The notes beneath the pieces were generated by a model, which saw nothing but the letters and a program-made list of their open reading frames with translations, had not been told where the DNA came from and searched no databases. DNA of 64,000 nt from Halicephalobus mephisto (Eukaryota > Nematoda > Chromadorea > Rhabditida > Panagrolaimidae), in contig SWDT01000300.1 in NCBI GenBank assembly GCA_009193035.1, positions 1-64,000 of the forward strand. Reading direction: 5' to 3'. The stretch's first letter is position 1. Each line of letters begins with the position of its first letter. Shown piece by piece: positions 1 through 11,720 of this stretch. Position numbers and translations under genes: made by a program.

Positions 1-590
1 AATATGTAAAACAAATAGATACATGATATATAAGGTCTGGATAGATTAAAACGGCTCTGATGTGGTGGATACATTGTATTTAATGTATTTATGGATTAAA
101 TTTATATCAGTGCATTAAATATAATGTATCGATCCATTAGAACGTTTTAATGTACTCTTTTTATTGTGTATAAAAGTATATATACACCACAAATAGATAC
201 ATGATATATAAGGTCTGGATAGCTTAAAACGGCTCTGATGTGGTGGATACATTGTATTTAATGTATTTATGGATTAAATTTATATCGGTGCATTGTATTC
301 AATCTATTGATGCATCAAAACTGCTTTGATGTGGTGGATACATTGTATTCAACATATCTGATATATCAAGTTTATATCGATTTATTTTATTTAGTGTACA
401 GATACATTATGACAGTTCTGATGTATCAGATATATTTAATATATCAATATATCAAGTCGATATCGACGCATTATATTCAACATATGTGGTACATTAAATC
501 GACGTCGATGTATTGTCTACCATGTACCGACATATTGAATGTGATGTATCTGATACATTAGAGTAACTTTAATGTACTTTTTTGTGTATA
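1..590. repeat. AT-rich satellite-like block (GATACATT/ATGTATC family)
   Basis: The block is built from variants of GATACATT and its complement AATGTATC, mixed with TCTGATGT and AACGGCTCTGATG words. Two tandem copies of a unit of about 178 bp are visible, starting near 12 and near 190, followed by more diverged units to about 590. The open frame at 307-561 is a by-product of the repeat. Related blocks occur at 2400-2810, 3830-4860, 47220-47440, 52540-52695 and 54395-54470. Confidence 0.8.
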
Positions 591-1602
591 GTCAAGGTTC
601 ATTAGTGAATTCAAGTGATTATCCATTCTCACGGAGAATTTGAGTAAACAAGTTTCATCTTGAGATCTGGACTTGGTTTGAATTTTAATGAAGGACATTT
701 GTGCACTAGAATTTAAAAGTAATCATATTTCCATAAAAGGCGGGATTCTGGATCGAGATCAAAGAATTTTTAAAAGTATTTTGGAGTTCTGGATGAAATA
801 AAAAGTTGTATTTTTTTTGTAAAAATATTTTTAAAATAATAATTTTGATTTCAAAAATAAACAATTTAAAAATTATTTTTCATTAAAAAAAATAATTTTC
901 GTTTCAGGACCGAAAATTTAAAAATATTTTTTGAATCTTGAAAAAAATAATTACACTTTTCGTTGTAAAAGTACTTTCAGAAAAGTTTAAAACAATAATC
1001 GTTTTTTTCAAAACTAAAGAATTTTAAAATTTTTTTGAATTTTTGAAAAAAGTGGCATTTTTAAATTATTTTTAAAAAAAATTAAAAATCTCAATTATCT
1101 TATCGAGATTGGATTTTTATTTTTTTTTTGAATTTTGAAAAAAGTGGCATTTTTAAATTATTTAAAAAAAATTAAAATCTCAATTATCGCGTCGAGATTA
1201 GATTTTTTATTTTTTTTATTTTGTGTTTTTTAATCTCGCTGAAAAAAATTCAACTTTTATAGCGAAAATTTTATTTTACAATTTTCCAATTAGATCCAGC
1301 TTTCTTCCCTATAAAATTTATCGAACGTTGTAAACTGACCCATCCGCTTTTGTGAAATTCAATTATCTCCGAAAAAGTGTTGTGCCTCATAAATTCCCTA
1401 TTTTAACTTGTTTTTTGGCAAGTAAAAACAATTTTTAAATTTATCAATTCAATTGATGGAGGAAGGACTCGGAAAAAATTTTTAAATTTGCAACAAATGC
1501 GTATCTTGAAATAAGCCAGCTGTCGGGTTAAAGCAGTTTAGCAGATCCGATCCGTCCAGGAACTTATTTCTTTGGCTAATTCATTGATCGATTTGGACTA
1601 TA
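591..1602. other. Upstream region of the stomatin gene, AT-rich
   Basis: This kilobase holds poly-A/poly-T-rich low-complexity sequence, with a partial direct repeat at about 1040-1215 (ATTTTTAAATTATTT... followed by TCGAGATTRGATTTTT). The last 100 bases before the ATG at 1603 are less AT-rich and probably contain the 5' UTR or promoter. No clear TATA box or operator is seen. Confidence 0.4.
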
Positions 1603-4600
1603 ATGGATAAAAAATTCGAAAAACTTGCTCAACCTCCGAAGTTCCATCCAGGACACCATCCGCCGCCGATGATGACCCCGAGACCCCAGGTAGTACCCCA
1701 GCACCCTAACCCTTTGCCGGGGAATATTCCAAAACCTACGGCCCCGAGGAGTAGTATTCCCAGCGGAGCAGGATCAAGTGCCGCAAGTCCGGGGATATCT
1801 GCTTTCGACCTCAGTTTCGCGGCTTTACCGACTTTTTCACAGTTGCAAACAGGTTCTTCTGGAACTTCTCCTTTTTCTCTGACAAGTCCCACACATTCTC
1901 CTACAGTACCAACAGGAAGACCGACGAGGGATCCAACGACAAGAATCAGGAGGAAAGACTGATGAAGAGGACCCATACTCTAACTTCAGAACAAGGAACC
2001 CCAATTGGCAGTTTCGAAGAAGTATCCCCAGCACCGAGTCCTCCGTCATCCCCGAAGTTACTCGCACCACCTGCAGTTAAGCTCCCTCAGATGGAACTGC
2101 CTCCACACAGAAAGGTATGTTGGTAATGAAAAAAAGGTTTTTATCTACTATGGGGATTTTATGGACATCAAAAAGTCCAAAAATATGCGAGGACAATTGT
2201 CTACGGCACGTTTGTCACTTGCCAAAATGACGAAGTTATAAATTTCTTATTTTCTGTTCCAGAACCACTCCCAATTATCTTTTTATTTTTAGATTCTCTT
2301 ATTTAATTCATCTACGAAAGTTTATTTCTCACTGTGTCGTTATGACTATTGTTATATCATGGCTTCTCGCGAGTAATTATAGTATTCTTTAATTTTTAGC
2401 AACATTACACGCAAAAATAGCTTTAATGTAGTGGTATATAAGTTGAGGATAGTGTATAAGTGTACTACATTCAATGTACGAGTATATAAAATATAATATA
2501 TCTGATATATAAAAGTCTTTAATGCATTTATACATTATATATCATTTATTAGTTTTTGTGTGCATATTGAGATCTGTATTTGATGCTGTATTTAGATCTG
2601 TTTGAATACTGCATTAAAATATAGATTTTGTACTCTATTAAGACACATATCTAGGAAGATACACAAAAATAGCCTTAATGTACCTGCACATGCATTTCGC
2701 ATGGTGTATAAGTGAATTGTATCCAATGTACTGGTGCATATAATGCTATATATCCGATATATTGAGACCTCTTTAATGCATCCATACAGTATATACCATA
2801 TATGTTTTTTCTGTAATAGTAAGCAAACAGTAATCATATATTAATAACCATTATTGCCTCCTTGGTTGTGCTAACAACATACCTATTGTCTGACACGTAA
2901 GGTTTTCCTTGCGAGACCTTATTCTTTGATTTGCTTATACTATATACAGCTAAGGCACCTATGTCACGATTATCGAAATGATTATGAGTGTTCCTGACGA
3001 AAAAAACCAAAAGATCTACGAATTTTCCATTTTAGACAAATTTCCAAAATTCGACACATGTTCCTCTAAATGTATTTTTAAAAAATTACGATTTTTCAAA
3101 ATCCAAAAAATATTTTAAAATTGTTTTAAAAATTTTAGTTTTTTAGTGTGCAAATGTCCTATTTTAATTTCCACTTGTATTTCAAGTTTAATTTTTTTTT
3201 TGCAAAAAGTTGATATATTAAGTTCTTTGATGTCATTAGATGTCCATTATTTTTCACGAAAAACAAGGAAGCATTTTTTGTTTCGTTTTTTAGTTACTTT
3301 CAAACGCTTTTTTGACTGTTTTGTAAAATCTCTAATTTTAAATGAGGAAAAAATTGAATAGGAATTTTAAAAAACCGTGAGTCTTTGAATTTGAAATTTT
3401 TTATATATAGTGATAAAATCCGATAATTTCAACTTTCAAGGTACTACGATCTCTGGAAATTTCGAAATTTAATAACTTCTGAAAACTAAAAATTTTATGA
3501 ATGTTTTTTAAATTTTTCAGAATTTTGTGATAAATTTAAAAATTTTTGTAAATATTAAAGATTTCTAAAATCTTTGAAAAATTAAGTTTTTAAAAATTGA
3601 TTTTTAAATTTCCAAAAATGTTTTTGAAGATTTTCGTTGAAGTAATTTTTTTCTGAATTTTTATATTTTTAAAATTTTCAATGATTTTTTAGAAATTTCT
3701 ATAATTTTTTACAAAGTGATTGGAAATTTTTAAATATTCAATAATCTTGTTGAAATTTCTAAAACTTAAGAATTCTGTGAAAATTTCTTAAATTATCTTC
3801 ACAAAAAACGTTGTACATCATATTCACACAAAAAAATACATTAAAACGACTCTGATGTATCACATGCATTATATTTAATCCATCAGATGTATTGAATATA
3901 ATGTGTTTGATACATCAGAACCGTTTTAATATATCCATACCATATACAAAAGGGTGCATTAAAACAGCTCTGATGTAATGGATGCATTGTATTGAATGCA
4001 ATAGTGTCTTATCTGCCATGTATCGATGTAGATTTAATGTATCAGATACATTGCATATAATGTATTCTATATACTAAAGTCGTTTTAATGTACCGATATA
4101 TTGAATATCATGCATCGATATGAATTTAATGTATTCTATATACCAGAGCTGTTTTAATCTATATATACATTAAATATAATACATTGATATTGTACTTAAT
4201 ATATCCACTATATCAAAGTCGTTTTAATCTATCTATACAATATATATCATCTACCACTTTTGTATACAACTATATAAAGACAATCAAACGTTCTACAATC
4301 ATTATACAGAAAAATATGCATTTAAATGGCTCTGATGCATTGACATATAGAATATGATGTATTTGATGCATCAAAGCCGTTTTAATCTATCTATACAATA
4401 TATATCATCTACCACTTTTGTATAAAACTATATAAAGACAATCAAACGTTCTACAATCATTATACAGAAAAATATACATTTAAATGGCTCTGATGCATTG
4501 ACATATAGAATATGATGTATTTGATGCATCAAAGCCATTTTAATCTCTCTATGCATTATATATCATGTACCACTTTTGTATACAACTATATAAAGACGAT

Positions 4601-7600
4601 CAAACTTTCTACAATCATTATACAGAAAATATGCATTTAAATGGCTCTGATGCATCGACATATAGAATATGATGTATTTATTACATCAAAGTCGTTCTAA
4701 TGCGTTGATACGTTATATACAATGTATCCATTTTTCGCATAGTGTACGGGAATATAAAAAATAATGGATCGATACATTAGAGCGGCTTCGATGTATCCAT
4801 ATATTGCATTTTATTCATCCACTGATGGACCGGATATATTAAATCCGATATATATTCCAGTACAGTAAGCCGTTTCTTTGCAAAACTTTAAGATTCTAAA
4901 TTTCTATGAAGTTGTAAAAATTAATTTTTAGACAATTTTATAGGAATATTTTTAATTTTTATAATAGTGTGGTTTTAAATCAAAAATATTTAAAAATTAA
5001 TTGACTTTTTGAGAAACTTTGAAAAATGACTTATTTTTAAAAATACCTCCATAGTTGAATATAAAAAAGATTTTTTTCTTTTTTCATTTTAATAAAAAAA
5101 ATCGAAGTGATTGATCAAAAATTAAAAAATATTCTTTGACTTTTTTGATTTCAAATTTCTTTGAAATGACGTCATTTCTCTGAATTGTTCTTATTTCATA
5201 ATTACTACTTTTATTTACCAGATTTTCGGACTAAAATACGATTATTATGAAAAAGCAACAGTTGTGACAAGCTGTCCCCGGGGCAGCAATTGTCAAATAT
5301 GCATTCATGCAATCGGCGCTTTGTTTGACGAGAAGAGACTCGTTGCCTGGAGTCCAAGAGTGCTTCATAGGAGTTGAGTACGTCGTTCCAGCTTGGTTCA
5401 GTCTGTAATTTTTAAACAATATCCGGAGTAGTCAGTGGTCAGTTTTGAAAAAGATAAATTTTTTAAAATCGGGATAATCGATCGGATATCTAAGTCGATT
5501 CTGAATCCGATCGAAGAAGAAAATTAAGTTCATGAATCCGATCGAAGAAGAAAATTAAGTTCATGAATCCGATCGAAGAAGATAATTAAGTTCATGAATC
5601 CTACCGTAAGACGCCATTTGTTAAAAATCGAACCAAATTTGGGATAATTTAATTTCGAAATTTGGATTTTTTTATTAAATTAATTTTTACAAATTTCTTA
5701 GACATAATAATAATAAAATTTTTATTAATTTTTGATCAAAAAAATTTCCATTTTTTTTAAGTTATCGATATTTTAATTTTTTTATAAATTTCTTAAATGC
5801 AAAAATATCAATATTTTTTTATTATTTTTATTTAAAAAATCGAATTTTTGTTGATTTTGTAATTGATAAAAATTAATTTTTAAAAAATTTTTAAATTACA
5901 TATATTGATATTTTAAAAAATTTGAATTACTTTTTGATATTTTTTAAAATTTGAATTAATTTTTGATATTTTTTAAAATCTTTGAATTAAGTTTTGATAT
6001 TTTTTAAAATTTTTGAATTAAGTTTTGATATTTTTTAAAATCTTTGAATTAAGTTTTGATATTTTTTAAAATTTGAATTACTTTTTGATATTTTTTAAAA
6101 ATTTGAATTAAGTTTTGATATTTTTTAAAATCTTTGAATTAAGTTTTGATTAAAAAAGTTTAAATTAATGCAAAACTTTTTTACAAGGTATTTTTAATTC
6201 CATCTTTTTGCTTATTTTATGCATTTTAAAATAGCCTTTTTCTATTTTAACTGTACTTTGAAATTTTTCAAAATTCTTCCTTCTCTAAGGCTCTCGATAA
6301 TCCTCTCCCAATCAAATTAGACTTTTACCAATAACTTCCTAGTTGTTACAATTTTGCACTTTTTAGTTGGATTATTACGTGAACGGAAAAAATATAAGAG
6401 AAAGAAATATAAAACAAAAAAATATAAAATATGAGATTTGAGATATGAGATAAATCACCAATTATGTATGAAAATTGACTTTTGGGATTGAACTTAGGCA
6501 TCTAGGCCAAGATGATAACAACACTATACAAGATTTTCGATTACTATAATTAGTTTAATATTTTTTTGTCTTAAATTTTTACATTTTCTATTTTTCCATT
6601 TTATATTTCTCATTTTATATTTCTTCCTATTGCCGATTATTATGCCATCGGCCAACTGAGCCCTTGCGCGGTTTTCCCGTTATATTTCCGCTTGGTTTCT
6701 CATCCGCATCAATCCAAAGGGCTTTTAGTTTAAATTTATCCGCTTTTTAAACATGGTTTTGGTATAATTCCTTTTTTCTGCTTGTAAATGTGAATTGCAA
6801 ACAGACATTAGACAGGTTAATTATCGTATATCTAATCTAGTCATATATCGTATTCAGATAAAAAACGAATAAAATATATTTTTGTTAAAAAATATGGATA
6901 TGATTTTTATGATAATAATCTTAAAATTTAACAACAGAGTCCCACTCATGTCCTACAGTATTCCGCTTTCCCTGATATTCAGGCTATCGTTCCAGGTCCC
7001 TTCTGTTTAGGCTAGTTTTATATCCGAATAAATAGTGTCTGACTATCCAGTCACTATTCGAAAAATCAGCTTCAATAAGAAATTTGGATAGTGTTTATTT
7101 TTAACTAAAATTAAGCCTCTCCAGTCACTATCCGAAAAATCAGCTTCAATAAGAAATTTGGATAGTGTCCATTTTTTACTAAAACCAAATCTCTCCAGTC
7201 ACTATTTAATTTTTTGGAAATGTTAAGATGGAAAACAAAAGTAAAATAATAATCTTTAATTAAATGAAAAGATACAGATGGAATTTATATATTTTTTCTT
7301 GCACAATATAACTGAGAATCTTACTCATGCCTTACAGTATTCCACATTTTCTGATATTCAGGATATCGTTTCAGTTTTTTTAGTCTTGTTTTCTCTCTTA
7401 ACATACTGTTGTCTGATTTTGAAACCTGTTCGATAAAATACTAAAAATAAAATTTGTACATTTTATTATTAATGTTTTATTTGTAGGACACACTGGAGAA
7501 GATCCCGAGAAGAGCTCGATCCCAGAGCTGGCTCGTCAGAACCAGACATCTCCTGGACGATGACAAGGTGAGAATTTTCGTTTTAAAACTTAATATAAAT

Positions 7601-9827
7601 CTAAATTTTTTTTCGAAAGAAATTAACCTAAAAAAACATGATTTTAAAAAAATAAAAAATCATTTTAATATTTATCTTAGGTTTAAATTTTTATCGAAAT
7701 AAAATTAGAAAAATTTTTATCGTAACTTTGGTCGAATTATTTGTTTTCTTAAATTTCAAAATTTGGTAGTTAAATTTTAGAAAAATCACGATATATAAAA
7801 AAATATAAATATAAAAAATTGTAAATCGAAAAAAATTATAAATATAAAAAATTGTAAATTTAAAAAAAATTATTGTTTTTGAACGAATAATGTTTTTTAA
7901 AATTTTTTCGACAAAATTGTTGCAATTCGCCGAACTGACATTTACCGTATTTTTTACAGTTTTAAAAAACAAAAAAAACATATTTGACGAGTTATTTGAA
8001 CGTCAATCGCGATATTTTTAATATTTATCAGTACCGTATAATTAACTTATGGAAATGGATAAAGATTAATATTCTATGAAATCTTAATTTTGAACATTCT
8101 AGATCTATTTAGTAAAATATATTTCTAAATTGTCAATTGCAAAATTTTGTAAAATTTCGAAATCACTGTTGCAAAAAATCGAAATTTTATAGTATTTTAT
8201 TTTTTAAAAACCTTTAAAAACTTTTTTGAAAACAATTTTATAAAAAAAGCTGATTTTAAAAGTTTCGTAATGCATATTTGATTTCCAAGTCGTCTAAGAT
8301 CACAACAAAACTATCATAGAAAAACAAAACTATAAAATACTGTAGTTTCTAAAATCTTCTAGAAATCGATATTAAGATAATTTTATAAAAAAAGCTGATT
8401 TTAAATTTTTACGATAATATGGCATAAGATAAATAATTTTGTGATAGAATTTAGGTAGATTTTAATTTTTTAATTTTTAGGGTAATATAAAGTAAAATTA
8501 ATAATTTCTCAGTAGAATTTAGAGAGGTATTAATTTTTACGATAATATAAAGTAAAATTAATAATTTCTCGGTAGAATTTAGGTAGATTTTAATTTTTTA
8601 ATTTTACGATAATATAAAGTAAAATTAATAGTTTTATGGTAGAATTTAGGAAGATTTTAATTTTTAATTTTACAGTAATATAAAGTAAAATTAATAATTT
8701 CTTGGTAGAATTTAGGTAGATTTTAATTTTTAATTTTTAGGGAACAGGCCGAACTCCATGGATCGCGCACTGCCTCTTAGCCCTTTCCATATTGTTCCTT
8801 GTCATCACATTTCCGTTTTGTTTGCCGTTCTGTGTGAAAGTTGCCAGGGAATATGAAAGAGTAGTCTTGTTCAGGACCGGTCGTCTCGTGAAAGGGACCA
8901 AAGGACCAGGTACGTACTTCAATTTAAAAAAAAAATAATCTTTTTTTAGGTCTCTACTTCATCGTTCCCTGCATTGACACCTACAAGGTCGTAGATCTCC
9001 GTGTTCTTTCCTTCGACGTTCCCCCTCAGGAAATTCTCTCTAGAGACTCTGTTACAGTATCCGTAGAAGCTGTTATTTATTTCAAAATCGCCAATCCAAT
9101 TATTTCTGTCACAAATGTCAATGATGCTCAATTTTCAACCAAGTTGTTGGCTCAGACAACTTTGAGGAACGTTCTCGGCACGAAAACTTTGACTGAAATA
9201 CTACAGGAAAGAGATAATATCAGTAGTGTAAGTTTTCATATTATGAAATAGAGAGCGAAAGAAAACAATTTTTTTACTAGAAAGAAATACGGTAGAGAAT
9301 CAGAGAAAATACTATTTTCTTAATTGAAATTATAACAGAGAATCAGAGAAAATACTATTTTCTCAAGTGAAAATGTGACAAAGAGTAGGGGAAAATTACC
9401 TCTTACTATAAAGGTAACTTTTAAATGCTATATTCATGCTTATTTTCAGGTCACTGAAAAAGTCCTTGACGAAGGAACAGACCCTTGGGGTGTTAAAGTT
9501 CAACGAGTAGAGATCAAAGATATCCGACTCCCTCAGCAACTTACTAAAGCAATGGCTACGGAAGCTGAAGCAACTCGAGATGCACGGGCCAGGATTATCG
9601 CAGCTGATGGAGAACGAAATGCGAGTAAAAGTCTTGTTGATGCTGCAAATGTGATTGGCAGTAGCAGAGCGGCCATACACCTGAGGTTCTTGCAAACAAT
9701 GAGTCACATTGCCATGGAGAGAAATCACACCATCGTTCTCCCTGTGTCAGTGGAGATGATGAGGGGATTAGCTGGGAAGTTTAGTAGTTTTTATAAATCC
9801 ACAAAACCGACGAAACTGAAAGTGTAA
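1603..9827 (+). CDS. Stomatin-family (SPFH/prohibitin-homology) membrane protein
   Basis: Stomatins sit on the inner leaflet of the membrane as a hairpin, form oligomers and modulate ion channels. Exons read as 1603-about 1960 and on to 2114 (Pro/Ser/Thr-rich N-terminus), 7487-7567, 8741-8909, 8950-9227 and 9450-9827; the last five junctions have GT/AG sites and consistent phase. Exon 8741 carries the hydrophobic hairpin (LALSILFLVITFPFCLPFC) followed by VAREYERVVLFRTGR. The next exon has GPGLYFIVPCID and SRDSVTVSVEAVIYFK, and the last has AMATEAEATRDARARIIAADGE, all stomatin hallmarks. The conserved part is about 300 residues, the usual family length. The ATG at 1603 opens frame 1, but the sequence to 2114 is best read in another frame (from ATG 1962), so a short intron or an indel lies between about 1690 and 1962. 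Intron 2 (2115-7486) is unusually long. Nematode genomes carry several stomatins (UNC-1, MEC-2 and STO types); I cannot say which this is. Confidence 0.9.
2400..2810. repeat. GATACATT/ATGTATC-type repeat inside stomatin intron 2
   Basis: Two imperfect copies of a unit containing ACGCAAAAATAGCTTTAATGTA or ACACAAAAATAGCCTTAATG-type starts, TATATCCGATATATTGAGAC-type cores and TTTAATGCATTTATACA-type ends lie at about 2408-2550 and 2655-2815. The rest of 2815-3830 is AT-rich low-complexity intron sequence. Confidence 0.6.
3830..4860. repeat. GATACATT/ATGTATC satellite block with a 158-bp tandem triplication
   Basis: The block is made of short words such as GATGCATCAAAGCC, GTTTTAATCTAT and TATATCATGTACC. 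Inside it a 158-bp unit starting GTTTTAATCT repeats three times, at 4221, 4379 and 4537, with only a few differences between copies. The motif family is the same as at 1-590. It lies wholly within stomatin intron 2. Confidence 0.8.
5223..5410. other. GC-richer island in stomatin intron 2, possible exon (strand uncertain)
   Basis: About 150 bases (roughly 5258-5405) stand out as balanced in base composition inside a very AT-rich intron. Plus strand: after a TTTACCAG acceptor at 5221 a frame stays open through TSCPRGSNCQICIHAIGALF and ends at a TGA. Minus strand: after an acceptor near 5408 two frames are open, one with EALLDSRQRVSSRQTKRRL. Any of these could be an exon (an alternative stomatin exon or a nested gene). 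I recognise no family and cannot choose the strand. Confidence 0.35.
5504..5600. repeat. 31-bp tandem repeat, three copies
   Basis: The unit AATCCGATCGAAGAAGAAAA plus TTAAGTTCATG repeats at 5504, 5535 and 5566; the third copy has one A-to-T change. The copies are almost identical, which suggests a young array. It lies in stomatin intron 2. Confidence 0.9.
5904..6165. repeat. Tandem array of about 31-bp units (TTTTGATATTTTTTAAAAT)
   Basis: About eight units of TTTTGATATTTTTTAAAAT joined by CTTTGAATTAAG or TTGAATTAC spacers. Unit length varies between about 28 and 33 bp. From there to 6940 the intron is AT-rich with no other structure that I can see. Confidence 0.8.
6945..7000. repeat. Dispersed ~50-bp conserved element, copy 1
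   Basis: The segment contains CACTCATGTCCTACAGTATT followed by CCCTGATATTCAGGCTATCG. The core CCTGATATTCAGG is nearly palindromic. Two more copies lie at 7320-7375 and 18910-18965, with conservation limited to about 50 bases while flanks differ. Its nature is unknown. Confidence 0.7.
7040..7205. repeat. AGTCACTATCC / GGATAGTG repeat, two ~83-bp units
   Basis: Two adjacent units read CCAGTCACTAT(T/C)CGAAAA then ATCAGCTTCAATAAGAAATT then TGGATAGTGT. The inverted words AGTCACTATCC and GGATAGTG(ACT) can pair. This is the leftmost member of a family that dominates the right half of the window. Confidence 0.75.
7320..7375. repeat. Dispersed ~50-bp conserved element, copy 2
   Basis: Reads TACTCATGCCTTACAGTATT, then a TTCTGATATTCAGGATATCG core. 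It lies 375 bp downstream of copy 1 in the same intron and orientation. Confidence 0.7.
8408..8740. repeat. Tandem repeat of ~65-bp units ending at a splice acceptor
   Basis: About five units of the form (A)TTTAGGTAGATTTTAATTTT, TTAATTTT(TAG)GG, TAATATAAAGTAAAATTAAT, AATTTCTCGGTAGAA. The array fills the 3' end of stomatin intron 3, and its last unit provides the real acceptor TAATTTTTAG before the exon at 8741. At least one earlier unit (around 8480) also carries an intact TTTTTAG/GG. Confidence 0.8.
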
Positions 9828-9837
9828 AATGATTGTA

Positions 9838-9843
9838 AATAAA
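9838..9843 (+). terminator. Poly(A) signal of the stomatin gene
   Basis: AATAAA lies 11 bases after the stop codon, in GATTGTAAATAAAAATTG. Confidence 0.6.
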
Positions 9844-10188
9844 AATTGAGAAAATTACTACCAACTCGGAGTAACTTTATAATTTTGCAGTTATTAGAAG
9901 TAGTAATTATTCTTAGATTTGTATGAAAAGTATCTAATCTGGAAAAACTTTGTAGATTCTGGATCTAGATCCGAGAGTTAGCATTAAGATTCCAACGATT
10001 GTGAACCTTGGGATTTTGATTTTCGAGATTTCATAAATCCATCGAATGTGTTTCCAGAGCCTTCAACATCAGATTTTTCTTAGTGAAGATATATCTATCC
10101 AAATTTTTTCGAATAAGTCAAATCTCAAAAACTATTAAAAATGTGTGGTTGATTTTCGAAATTCACAATAATTGACGAATTTTAGGTT

Positions 10189-10380
10189 TTATTTTTCACG
10201 CAGAAAATTAAAAAAGTTTACAATGTAGTTGAGGAAAATCAAAGAGTCGATTGGCTTATGTGCTTTAGTATCGTAAATTTCGGTCTTGAATCCATAAACA
10301 TCTTTAATAATGCAACATCCCATGGACATTCGTCGCGATGGAACACAACTAAGGATCTTGTTTTGAACTACCACTAAATT
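10189..10380 (-). CDS. Possible terminal exon of an unrecognised minus-strand gene
   Basis: A 64-codon frame follows a TTAACAG acceptor (complement of 10381-10383) and ends at a TAA. An AATAAA directly overlaps the stop (GAAAAATAAAACC on the minus strand). The product includes VVVQNKILSCVPSRRMSMGC and GFKTEIYDTKAHKP and does not look like repeat translation. No ATG-bearing upstream exon could be joined, so this may also be a gene relic. I do not recognise a family. Confidence 0.3.
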   Translation of the reverse strand, partial: NLVVVQNKILSCVPSRRMSMGCCIIKDVYGFKTEIYDTKAHKPIDSLIFLNYIVNFFNFLREK

Positions 10381-11629
10381 CTGTTAATTGACAGTGTCCT
10401 AATCCAACGACTCTACTGGTTGCTTTAACTTTTCATTCTTGTCCCCATTTGTTAAATTTCATTGTCTTTTCGTCTTTGTTTCCGCAGCAGTTTCAACATG
10501 AAATTGGTGAAGAAATTGAAACAATATCACTTTATAGTCATTAATCATGACATGAGAATAAATTTTACTTTTGAATGAAGTGAATTTAATTCACTATTTC
10601 AAAGCTTTAGTCTATATTGAGAAATCTACTTTAGATTTTTTACAATTTATTCAAAACATATTACGGTAAAATAAGTATTTATAAATTTCATGAAGTCAAT
10701 TCCTATTTGAATAATTGAAAAACCACTTTCTCTGAAGTGAATTTCGGGAATTTTGTTGATCCGAACGAAATTTACGAGGAACTCGCTTGATTCCTAGGAA
10801 TTCGTAATAGTAAATCTCCATTCCATTGAGAAGAAAATACTCACTAGAGCGGATTCATTTATTTTCAATGAAGGAGAATGATTAATACTAAAATTCAACA
10901 GCGATCAGTGTTATTTAGAGGAAATGTTTCCCAAAATAGAATTTAATGATGTGCTATAGGTTATGTAGCATGTCTATCCCAAGCATTTATATTTCAACTC
11001 CAGAGTAGACCTCTACAGTAAGCGCATAATATAGAGTAATAAAACCCATAGATTCTGAATCTAAAATCAGAAAGCAACTTTCAGAACCTAGGATTCTGGA
11101 TTTCAAGAATATCTTAAGTTATATCAAAACTATTAAATCATGGGAACACCTAAAATGGCTTCAAAGTACTATGTAACAGATGTAAAGTTATTTAAAATAA
11201 TCTTTTTTTTTTTAATTTTAAAAACCAAAATAAAATGTAGTTCATTTCTTGATCATTTGAACTATCTAGTTTCAGTCATTATCTTTCAGAGGAAAAATAA
11301 TAAATGTTCAAAATAAGCAATCACCAAATATTTGTTGTTGACTTTCGAATTATTTTTGTTAAATTTCTCCAATTATTCGGAATCTTCATATTTCTCTGTT
11401 AACATTAGAATTTGGGTGAATTTTGATTTGTAGTCAGATATTCGACGCGAGAAAAAAATAATTTTTCTCGGAAATTTAATTCTGGGTCAACTCCCCCGCG
11501 GGTTCAGAGATTCCGATAGAGATTAAAAATGTATTATCTATTTCTAATAAATTTAGGATAATTGACTTATTAGCTAATTCAATAACGAAAATACAATTTT
11601 TGAGTGTTTAATAATTTCAAAATTAATAA

Positions 11630-11720
11630 GGGAGCTTGCCTAAAATATGTAAGGCTTACATGGTGCATTTCTGGGACCTCTTCTTCCCTTATAAGCCTTA
11701 CCTGTTTTAAGCGAGCTCCC
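11630..11720. repeat. Imperfect palindrome / long hairpin (91 bp)
   Basis: The left arm GGGAGCTTGCCTAAAATATG and following TAAGGCTTA pair with the right arm TAAGCCTTACCTGTTTTAAG and following CGAGCTCCC, with small bulges, around a loop of about 30 bases. Stem length is about 29 bp. It could be a short palindromic transposon remnant or a transcribed hairpin; no terminal direct repeat is obvious. Confidence 0.75.

Noticed and set aside
307..561. 84-codon plus-strand ORF rich in Tyr and Ile
   Set aside because: It is the translation of the GATACATT-type repeat; there are no splice sites or protein-like features.
5223..5410. TEA-domain or insulin-like peptide assignment for the intronic island
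   Set aside because: Cysteine spacing and conserved residues of those families are not met; only a faint resemblance.
7691..7981. 96-codon minus-strand ORF
   Set aside because: It is low-complexity K/F/I/N sequence from A/T-rich intron DNA inside the stomatin gene.
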